NCBI GenBank assembly: GCA_950022655.1
Contig: OX465590.1
Span: 43,793,718 to 43,857,717 of the forward strand
DNA length: 64,000 nt
Direction: 5' to 3'
From: Alentia gelatinosa
Lineage: Eukaryota > Annelida > Polychaeta > Phyllodocida > Polynoidae
The notes under the pieces: generated by a model
What the model saw: the letters and a program-made list of their open reading frames with translations, nothing else
Database searches by the model: none
What the model was told of the DNA's origin: nothing
Part shown: in pieces, positions 50,001 to 62,000 of the stretch
Layout: every line of letters begins with the position of its first letter
How positions within the stretch are numbered: position 1 is the stretch's first letter
Made by a program: the position numbers and the translations under genes

Positions 50001-53000
50001 GTGTTTACAGGAATATAAAGTAGATGATATAACTATGATGTTTACAGGAATATAAAGTAGATGATATAAATATGGTGCTTACAGGAATATAAAGTAGATG
50101 ATATATATATGGTGTTTACAGGAATATAAAGTAGTTGATATAGATATGATGTTTACAGGAATATAAAGTAGATGATATAAATATGGTGCTTACAGGAATA
50201 TAAAGTAGATGATATATATATGGTGTTTACAGGAATATAAAGTAGTTGATATAGATATGGTGTTTACAGGAATATAAAGTAGATGATATAGATATGGTGT
50301 TTACAGAAAAATGAAGTTGATGATATAAAGATGGTGCTTACACTTTGCTGACGCGTTCCTCTGTGGCGTAGGCGCTCGCTGGATCCCCCACCACAGCCCG
50401 GTTTAACTGTAACGTTAAATTACTCAAGTTTCAGTCAGAACAACTCTTAATTATCCACCCACCGATTATGGAGTTTCCATAGGAATTGTATAGAGCGCAT
50501 GGAATTCGCTACCCGGAGAATCTGGCATGTCAGAATCTCCTGCAGGAGATTCCGGAAAAAAAAGTCTGATCCAAAATTAGATCTAAGATTTAGAAAACGT
50601 GGCATGAACACTTCTAACCCCAACCGATGCTACCTTGAAATGCCAAAAAAAAAAAAAAAAATTAGATCTAATAATAATGTTCTTCAAAATAAGTTTATTT
50701 AATGTTCATTTGATAATAATCACTTATAATCAGTCCCAATAATCTAATTTACCATCAGAAAGCACTGTCATAAAACGTTTTGCATACCAAAAACACAGAA
50801 AAATAGCGAACTGTATAACTGGCGTAAGTATACACCGAATTACCCCCACGAGGTGGATAATAAATACAATAACGACTGGTTTTAATTACAAGTGTCTGCA
50901 ATCTCCTCGTAGTTGACGACGTAATATCCTAACTAATCGCTCAGATATTACTACGTGTCATCTACTCGAAGCATACGGCCACTCGTAATCAAAACCACTC
51001 ATTATTGTGTATATCATCTTCAATTTCTAAATTCTATTTGATAAATTCTGATCACATAAATAAAATGAAATCTTTATGGACTAACTGCCAACGTTTCAGC
51101 ACACTTGTATTTCATCGGGAATGTTTGGTCAACATTTTTTAGACTTTGAGTACTCCGGGGTCTGCATGGCTGGTCTTAGCAGACAGACTTCCTGAAGTTA
51201 GCCAGGTTTTAGATATCTGACCTACAGAGAAAGTTTAAACAAACCTGAGTCTACATATTAGAAATTTGGCACGACACATGTTTACATAAAGCCAGTGTAT
51301 GTAAGGCTTCTTTAGACCTCTCGCATTTCTTGCAGAATATGTTTCACTGTGACATAGAAGGAATACAGTGGTTCAGACAGAAACGTTAACCCTTTAAGGG
51401 TGGGGTTTGGTTTGGTTTGATTTTACGTCCAGTCAACCATTATAGGTCCTTTCCAGACTTTCTCAAGGTTCTTTTACACCACTAGGGTGGTGATCAAATC
51501 TATGTGATGAATTCAGGTAGAAATCTCACCCCTACACATTTACCGAGGTGAGAGTTCTTTTACTTCCCACACTTTAAGGGTGGAGGTCTGTGGCAGAGTG
51601 GTGTGGATTGTGGGTATTGATGAAAGTGGTGACCACTGTAATCTGAAGTGCCTCTGTAATCCGTAGGAGGCACTCTAGATTACAGTGGTTCAGCATTTCT
51701 CACTTGGTTTATTGGAATCTATGTGATGATCTCAGGTAGAAATTCCCCTACATATCTACCGAGATGAGAGTGAGAGGCAATAGGCAATAGCAGTTATACC
51801 ACTTTTGGACATGAAGGAGAAAAGTGGCAACACCACATCACATAGACATGGTATAAGAAGGATTGGTCTTTGATATAGCAGTGAGTCTACCACTGCTGGG
51901 GATGAAGGAGAAAGGTGGCTGTACACCACATAGACATGGTATGAGTAGGACTGGTCTTTGATATCGCAGTAGGTCTACTACTGCTGGGGATGAAGGAGAA
52001 AGGTGGCTGTACACCACACCACATAGACATGGTATGAGAAGGACTGGTCTTTGATATAGCAGTATATCTACCACTGCTGGGGATGAAGGAGAAAGGTGGC
52101 TGTACACCACACCACATAGACATGGTATGAGTTAATTAATGATACGTGGCATAAACACTTCTAACCACAGCCGATGCTACCTTGAAAGTGACAACTACAT
52201 GTCAGAACCAAACCGTTGCTATGCAATCTCCCAGGGGACATTGTTAAAAGAACAATGCAGCATAACAACCACCCATCACGACAGTGACATCACACTGCCG
52301 CAGCTATTCTCCCAGCATGTTTCGGCTGGGGAACAGAGTCAACCAAGCAGATTCTTGGTTATGTACACTGTTTATATAAACAATGTGGGGGTGGGGCTCC
52401 AAGGTTTCATCCGAATCAGACTCTTCAGGCATCTTATAGTAAGGCTGATTCAAGGCATATGACATTGTCACATTTGGAGGGAAATACACTTTGTGTAAAC
52501 CCTGACAATTTGATTAAATTAATAAAATGTGAACAGAAAAGGGAGAAAGCAATGACCACAGGAGCACAAAGTTCCAGTGTGTCAAAGAAGAAGGTCCTGG
52601 GCGCCCGAGGAGATGTTAACTCCGGGGCCCTATATAGAGTGTCACTAAACCGGTTAAAAAAAAAAAAAAAAAATAGACATGGTATGAGAAGGATTGGCCT
52701 TTGATATTTTATTTTTATTTTTTTATTTATTGCACAAAGGAAAGTGTACATAACGGACCTCTGCATATCAGTTATTATGGCCGTTCTGGAGAACAGTCAC
52801 ATAGTATCTCTTTACGGAATAAGTTTCGCTGGAAGCTAATTACAAAAATGTACAAGTAAGCAATGATGATGGTAATGGTATGGTAATGTGGTGTGAATAA
52901 TATATTTTCAGCAACTGTGATATCGTATTATTACACGAAGTATTTTAGCTTTACATGTGCTTTATACTCCTTAATAGTACCTTTCTGGATTTCTTTTGGC

Positions 53001-56000
53001 AATTCATTCCACGGGTGCATTGAAATATACAAAGGGCTCTTTTTGAAGAATGATGTCTTCGGTCATTTAAGTTTGATGTTTATCTTTCCTTGACCTCTAG
53101 TTTTTGGATCAATATTTGGGGTGGGATTTTAAGCGAACTTCCGTTCATTAAGCAGACCCAGATAAATTCTTCTAGTTTCCAGAGTTTGTACATTACGTAG
53201 AGTATGCAGACGAGCTATCGATACCTCACCAATAGGAGTTTTCGTACAGATACGTAAATCGCGATTTTGCAGTCTTTGAAGTTTGTTTCGGGGAGATATA
53301 TTTGCCCCTGCTACGAATATACTGGAATAATCAAAGAGTGGTGCCACCATGTATTTATATACTAGTGTCCATACTGATACTACTACGAATCTTCGCCAAC
53401 TTGAAGAGTTGTGATTAACTCTTCTAACGGTACTACTTACGGTATGTTCCCAGCTTAGCGCATCGTCGAAATGGATACCTAAGTATGTGAACGATCTACA
53501 GTAGGGCAGTTTTTCTGTTCCAATGCACAAATTTAGGCTTTCGTGCTTATAATTTATCTTACTGAGTTTTGAATATAGCAGTAAGTCTACCACTGCAGGG
53601 TTGAAGGAGAGAAGTGGTTGCAGTGGGACTCGAACCTACAAAGACCCACGACCTTGGGATTACGAATGCAATGCTCTCACTGAGCTTGAGCCCCAACCCT
53701 CAAACTCCCAATTTAAGTCTCCCTAAACTCATTAAGTGGATCATTAAGAATCATCAAGAGGACGTTACCAAATGTCCCCGAGATATCTAGATTATTAAGG
53801 ATCGCAAAGATAACAAAGCTAAAGAAAAATACAATAGAACACAGGTCACAATAATAACTATCTTAGAATTAGGTCTTGGAGTCACTGTTACTTGGAGTTA
53901 CAGAATATTCACTCCATGCTCATATCGTCATGAGTATAAGTATGAGTTTGTTTGTTTGGGTAGTTTTAAGTTGTTCAATTTGACTTATTAAGAGTTATGA
54001 AAATAGTCTAAAATGTATCACGGCTTTACTTGACAACCAAAACTATACAGTAGAACCCAGCAAAATTGTCCATAAACACGGGGTGTCCGCTTACGCAGGG
54101 TGTCCGTCAGGCGGGGTTCTACTGTAGATATAAAATTAGTCCTCTATAAGGTGATAATTCAATTTACCAAAGTAACTATATCGCATCAAAAAAACCTCCT
54201 GGATATCTGTCTTATCAATCGTAAATAAAAGAAATAAATGCTGTTTAAACAAAAAGAAAACCCCCCCAAAAATGAATTAAATATATGGAGCTATGATGTA
54301 CTTACGTCAGGTGCCGCAATATGCTTCACATACTCCGTCTCCCAGTCGGAAATGACGTCATAGTACATGACGATCCAGGGGTCCGTGTTCATGACCTCCA
54401 TCTTGTAGGGGGCGTAGGGCACCAGGTGGCTCTGGTAGGCGCACCACGAGGTGTTCATGTACTCGCGCGCCTGTCATGGGAAACACATGTTTTAGTCGTT
54501 TATGTTGGTTTGTTACCTACTATATTTAAAACGGTAGAATTCCGTCGAATCCGCTTGAAGTTGCTCCCATACATAGAGACATAGTGAACACGACCTATGT
54601 TTGGAGACTGAGGGCCCACGAGAGTGAGATTCTCGTGCAGTACTTAACTGAATCCTGCCACAATTTTGTGTGTTTCTCTACACAAATGTACTTCTATCCT
54701 TAGGATTTGTTTCAATCGGTACTGAAATCATAATTTGGAACTGTATTTTTCCGATTGCCTTGCCCCGTGATCAGCGACGAGAATAAGTGCGCTGGTTGCC
54801 GGCAAAATACCTGTGTCACATGAAATAATAACCACGAGTTTACTGTGGTTTCTCGTTCACCCACCAGAGGCAGTGCACCAGAGGGAACGATGGCTTTAGT
54901 ACATCCCATTGTCGCCAGGGCCAGAGCATAAGTGGGGCAGGTCGATCACAGAATCTCAAACGGGAAGAGGGTGGGGGTATGAATCGACGAAGTCGCTAGT
55001 TTGTGGTTTAACATCTCAGGGGACCCCTAGGGTATAGGGCACAGAGCGATTGCTAGTTCCACCATAATCCACCATAAAATTAAAATTAAAACTTAGTCAG
55101 TCCACCCAACGTATTGAGTCCAAAAAAGACTCCAAGGTAGTAGTTAAGGGACAGTTTTCCACAAATGAATGGATAACGTAGCAATGTATAGTACTCACCA
55201 TCGTTAAAGGAAGGAGAAGGAGAAAAGTGGATGCAGTGTGACTCAAATTAACAAAGTCCGACAATCTTGCGGTTACAAGTCCAGTGCTCTTTACCACTGA
55301 GCTAACTCCCCACGACAGACATGTAACCCTTTGATATAGCAGTAAGATATTCTTAAAATCAACTTTGACTCTCATGAACAACAGTTTATTGACATGATAA
55401 GCACACAAACTTTTTATCTCATTGCATATACAAATCATACTTGTTTGTAAAAATATTTACAAAACTTAATCGAAATTTATTGGTAGAACAATGATGACCC
55501 ATTGATGCAAATAAAGATCTTTAACCCTTTAACAGCAGCATGATGCCTCGAGGCATTCCCCTGGCTATGGCAGCATGATGCCTCCAGGCATTCCCCTGAC
55601 TACGACAGGAAGATGCCTCCAGGCATCTTGCAGGCATCGTTGATATTCATGTACAAAATTCAATAAATAGAAGAATAATTGTTCAAATTAAAAGAAATTT
55701 TGACAAGGGATAAGAGCCATATTGACCTTTGTTTTGGTATAACAAAATGTCATCAGTTACCACAGTAAATTACTCAAACCCCATGACACATCATGTGACA
55801 TTGCTATTTCCCCAAAAAGGTGCCTGCCGTAGCAGGGTTGTTTATGAAGGCAATGCCTACCGTGTAATGCTGAGCAGGGGAACTGAGTGCTGCAGGGAAA
55901 GGGTTAAAAAAAACAAAAAAACAGCGTACTTACGGGCTGATGGTCTTTCCTGCAGAGTGCCTCGTAATTAATCTTCCAGTTGGGAAACACTTCACTGTAT

Positions 56001-59000
56001 TTGTGCATTCCGTTATCTCCGTGAACCTCGACCACGCTCGACATGCTCATATACTGCTGTTTCAACGTGGTATTTGTCGGATCTGTCAACATAGGAAAGC
56101 ACTCGGGGTGACCATAACGAATAGGTAAAATGTCCAAATTGGAGGGGCACGATGCAATTACAACCACTAAGATTAAATTGTTTGTATGTTAGGGTAGTTT
56201 AACGTCCAATTTGTTCAATTAGACTTAGTTTGGGTTTGATCGAATCTATGAGATCAATGTAGGTAGAAATCCCACCCCTACACATTTACCAAGGTGAGAG
56301 TTCTTTTACTTCCCACACCACATGGACTTGGTATGAGAGGGATTGGCCTTTGATATGGCAGTAAATCTACCACTGCTGGAGATTAATTGAGTGATAATTG
56401 TTAAAAATCAAAATTCACGAAAATATATTCACGTCAGTCTTCAAAACCATTATAAAATATCAAAAAATAAAAGTAATAGAGCAAGTCAATGCCTTCTTTT
56501 TATCCGTGGGACGTTTTCCTCATAATTATGTGATATATATTCAAGAAACGTTTGTTAGGCTATGAGAATGAAGTATACCTTTAAGACTTTAACATGAATT
56601 GTGAAATGTTAATGAATCTTCCCCAATATAAGTCTGGACAAATAAGGACGCTGTACACCACACCACATAGACATTTTTTTTTTTTTTTAGATCATTTTAT
56701 TTTGGCTGAACAAAAATAAGGCAAATTGCCTGTTTTCGTTTTAGTCCGGCAAGTCGTACATGGCTTGATTACAGTAAGATTTTTGGCAGTACCATTTGGC
56801 TTGGTTGCTAACATTCTTAACTAAACTACTGGATATACAATGACAATTCCTTATGTGATTATAGTTACTAACTTAATAATTTTGTCTGTACCTTGGACAT
56901 AATTTGCTTATTGTCTTACAGTTTCTATACCATAAATAGTATACAACATGTATTACATCTAGGCGCAGATAGTGAACATTACATGTAGATAATACTAAAC
57001 ATTATTTATATATGCTCTGAGTGACCGGTACACAACCCCTCTGGGTGCCTCAACCACTGGTATGGACCAGTCTGTATTTTGTTGAACTTGGGTTTACTCA
57101 ATAGTTTTGACGGCTGTTAAACAGGAAAGTTTTCTCCTTTGACTTGAATAGGGGGTAAGTTTGGATCTGTCTATAGGCTACGGGGAGGTTATTCCAGGAC
57201 TGAGAGCATTTATAGATCAGACTATGCTTGAAAACGGACAGCTTCACTGGGTAAGTTATAAGTACCGTAGCATCATGTAGTCTAGTTTCTCTTCTCATTG
57301 GTTCAAGGTAATCTACATTTCTGCTTCTTATGTATCCCATTTTCCTTACTGCCGACTCACGTCTCTCACTAAGATAGTTAAGTTTTGCATCAATGTGCAT
57401 AGGAAACCTATTCGACACCATGCAAACTAGCTTCTCCTATGCCAGTACTCACGGGGCGCACCGCATTGGAAAGCCGCCAACAAACATTCCCCCGGGCCAG
57501 CAGGCGCGTCCACGGCCAGTAAAACTTATACTGTCTACACTGCAACAAAAGGCTGAGATATTCGGCCTTAAAGATGGTATGAAAAGGACTGGCCTTTGAT
57601 ATAGCAGTAAGTCTACCACTGCCGGGGGTGAAGGAGAAAGGTGGCTGTACACCAGACTACCACTCTGAAACCAGTCTATATTGTATTTATTATCCACCTT
57701 TTCTGGACAATTGGCATGTTGATATCAGTTCGTTTTAGTTATGCACTATTTTTCCATACGCACTATTTTTCCGTATGCGCCACCCAGAGCATACAACATA
57801 TCCGTATGCGCCGGGTATGTGCATACAAACTCCCTATGTGTTTTCTATGGACACTTTGTATTAGGTGGATAATAAAGAACAATTTGATCAGACACAAACA
57901 AAATCCCAAGAAATATTGGAAAACCATAAATAGCTTGATACGACCAAATAGTGCCAAACAGGAGTATTTGTTTTAAAAATGAACTAGGAACAGTACCAAT
58001 TGATAAGTGTGCTGCAATATCGGGAACAAACTGAACCACGACCTAGATAATTCCTAGGCGCCCTATTTTGGGGCCCCATTGGAGTTCCCATAAGAATTCT
58101 ATTCAAACTTCATTGGGGGTACGTTAGAAAAATTTCTTCTTTCGGTCTAATCGGAGTCTATCAGGAACCTTATCGGGGTTGGTGGGTGCTGCCTCTCACT
58201 GAGAAACATTCATTATGAAACAAGATTATTACGACGTGGCAATAAACACCTCTGTGAAAAAAGATGAAAAAAGATGAAATTTCATTATGAAACGAGAGGA
58301 AATCAAACCACACTGACCTTCGTTAAACGCACGCCTGTAGTAGTCGCGAGATGTGGCGAACTCTGACGCCTGAAAAATCAGCAAACAAAGCATTTAATAA
58401 AAAGGTATTTCTCTTCGTTGTATAGGCTAAGTATAGACACATCAAGATTCATGTCTAGATTGTGCGTCATTTGACCTAACAAGGTCTATAATATTTCTTT
58501 ATCACCACAAGGGAGAAAAATGGGATTCGTTTGTTTGTTTGGTTTGATTTAACGTCCAGTCAACTATTATAGGTTTTTTTTTGTTATTTAATTTCAGAAG
58601 GATCTGCTCAGGGCAGATGTTCCACTGCATTTGGGTAATACATCGAGATCCAATTTTTACAATCTTTAACAGAAACGATACATACAGTATTATTTTATTT
58701 ATCATCGAGGGGTGATGATGGTAATTTTAACATCGGTCATCAACTAGCAATACTTTTAATTCAGTATGGAATCATCTCCTTACCAGACTTTCTCAAGGTT
58801 CTTTTACACCACGAGGGTGGTGATAGAATCTATGTGATGAACTCAGGTAGAGATCTCACCCCTACACATTTACCAAGGTGAGGGTTCTTTTACTTCCCAC
58901 GCCACATAAACATGGTATGAGAAGGATTGGCCTTTGATATAGCAGTAAATCTACCACTGCTGGGTGTGAAAAGGAGAAAGGTGGCTGTACACCACACCAC

Positions 59001-62000
59001 ATAGACATGGTATGAGAAGGTTTGGCCTATGCTATAGCAATAAATCTACCACTGCTGGGGATGAAGGAGAAAGGTGGCTGTACACCACACCACACAGACA
59101 TGGTACGAGAAGGGTTGGCCTTTGATATAGCAGTAAATCTACCACTGCTGGGGGTGGGACTCGAACTAACAGAATCCTACAACCTTGGGGTTACGAGTCC
59201 AGTGCTCTAACCACTGAGCTAACTCCCCACCCCCAGACAAATGGGAGGTCAACAGCAGCCGAACTGTGAGGGGATTTCAGGAGAACACTTGTTGTCGCGA
59301 TACCAGAGTGTGCCATATTTAACTACTATAATTCTATAATATTTTACAGATCTGGGAACCAGAAATTGAATATAATGGCTGATGTTATGCCCCAGTCACA
59401 CTGGCGTACAATTTGATGTTTCTTCTATGTATTTGAATTGTTGGAGACCACATATTAGCTACGGATTTGGAATGTATTTGTTTGCTTTAACGTATTAGTA
59501 CGCTTCTCAATGTTCATCAACGCTTATCTACGCTTCTGTACGCATTGTGGCTTTTTTCGGTGCATTCCGACTTTCCTTTACGCATCTCCGCGTATTGCGG
59601 CCTTTGCAGCGTATTTTGAGATTCCAAAATGCATAGAAGAACGTAGACGTGCATACACGGAAAAACGCCGTTTTTTACACCAGTGTGACTGGGGCATTAT
59701 GCCCCAGTCACACTGGCGTAAAATTTGGCGTTTCTTCTACGTATTTGCATTGGTGGGGACCACATATTAGCTACGAATTTGTAACATATTTGATTGCTTT
59801 GCTTTAACGTTTTAGTACGCTTCTCAACGTTCATCAACGCTTATTTACGCTTCTCTACATATTGTGACGTTTTTCGGCGCATTCCGACTTTCGTTTACGT
59901 ATCTCCGCGTTTTGCGGGGTTTTACAACATATTTGTAGATTTCAAAATGCGTAGAAGAACGTAGAGGTGCGTACACGGAAAAACGCCGTTTTTTACGCCA
60001 GTGTGACTGGGGTATAAGACACACAGGTGTAAATTCATCTTCCTCTTATAAAAAAAGGCTTAGCACCGGACGAAAATCTAAATACGCCATGTATTGTCAA
60101 CGCTTCTGCAACACGTCAGATCTCTTAAAGGTGTATCACACCGAATCTCTTTGAGGTGTTTGACACTCAAAACATTTAACAAGATTATATTGATGAAATA
60201 AAGTAGGGCTTGGTACATAATATTACAACGTTTATTCCACTCTCCTGTCGAATTTCTCTACATTTTGTCCGCCCATACCCCATTATTTCTATCATACACC
60301 TATGGCCGAACGTCTATGGAATACTACCCACTGCTAGGGGTGTAGTATTAATAATGTTCAGGTGCAGTATGGTGTCCTGAATGACAACCAACGTCGAGTC
60401 AACAGCCTGTGAATTGACCACTTAGTAAGTACATGAATTGGCAGGGTTTTTAAGTGTTATTTAGGTTATTCACCAGTGGAAGTGGGGCGCCGTTCCCTGC
60501 TGTGTGGTGATTTGGGGGAGCCCATGCACGGAAGCGCCACGGGTGCACCCAGATTACATAACTTGGTCTGTATTAAGACAGAGTCCACAGCAGGTCGACA
60601 GGTTACTCTGTGTGTTAACTTTGAGAAGAGAGAACCCTCACTTGCAGTAGGCTTTTTCCAAACCCTTTCAGTGGTTGAGTATGTTTATTTGCTTCTGCTT
60701 GTAAACTTGCTCCCTCGGCTTTACCTGACATCCCGGTGTCAGAGTACTGTAACAGGACTACAACTGTAAATGGACAACGCAGCTTTCTCTGTTGTAAAGA
60801 ACTGTAAATAAAATCTAGTTATATAATAAGAAAATGTAGTGACTATGCCTATAGGGATGCCGTAGGTTTTTTTTTGCTCCATAGAATATATCCTGGCACC
60901 GAAGGCAGAAGGACATATTTCATGGGACAAATACCCTTGAACGGCCTTCCTCGCGGGCTCAGTAACCACGTTTACTCATACTACCATCGCTGATATTCAG
61001 ATTTTGGATTTCTTACAGTATAAGTTATACCACCATGGAGTTGTCCCATTACCTTAATTCCATATAAGGAATACAGTAGACCGAGTAGCCAATGACTGCA
61101 TTCGCAGCAAACCCCGACCTTCACCCTGAATATTTTCTAGCGACTTGGGACGGCTCTGCAGTCGAGAGTTGACCTCAAATCTTAGGGGCCACAACCACCC
61201 TCATACATACCGATTAGTGATTGAACACTACGCCTGGCGTCTATAATTAGGTTGATGCGCATGTGCGGTGACCTACCTGGCTGTGGAGCATGCCCAGCGT
61301 GTAGAGGATATCGGTAAGGGGAAGATCAACGGGGCGGTGAGCCAGCGCCTTCTCCAGCCACTGCACCGCAGTCGTGACCAGGTTCATGTCCTTCGCAGAC
61401 GTACCGATGTCGTAGAAGTCCCTGTCAGAACAGGCAAAAAAATTAATACTTAGAGAAACACAAGTCTTAGACTAGGAACATAATGTAAATTTCTGGTCTC
61501 TACATCTCTATCAGGATCAGGAGAATTTCTCGGGAGCGGAACGTTTAGTTTCTTTAACGGCCGCTTGGGGCAAAGGGTATTGCCAGTTTCGATCACCCTA
61601 GCTTTCTGTTATTATCGCTTGATCGACAAAACGTAAATCGATGTTTGAACTCACTGTACATGATTAATATACACAATTAAAGGTATTTTGATGTGTTTCT
61701 AACAAGATATATCAATAAACATTGTGGGATACAATTTTTAATGTTTGAATCTGAAAATTTATGTACTTTTGCGCAATTTTTTATTTTGACATTTGTAGCA
61801 GCCTGGCATCTGCAATTTCGGCAGTTTGCTGGAGAAAACACCAAATAAAACAATTTTTGCAAAACGAATTGATACAAAAAAATCCACCAATCATATTCTC
61901 CTATTCTTCATTTCCATACCATTTTTTGTTTGATGCCTCTATGTTGGATATTTACTGAGATATTACCAGAGACAAACAGTGAATTTAACATTGGTTTCAA

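Noticed and set aside
49112..50342. CRISPR-like array of regularly spaced repeats
   Set aside because: The repeats are contiguous without unique spacers, the genome is animal, and the array sits in an intron.
57430..57570. Possible extra hydroxylase exon between exons 3 and 4
   Set aside because: The minus-strand translation has no similarity to the alpha subunit, and exons 3 and 4 join in frame without it. It is probably part of the LINE insertion.
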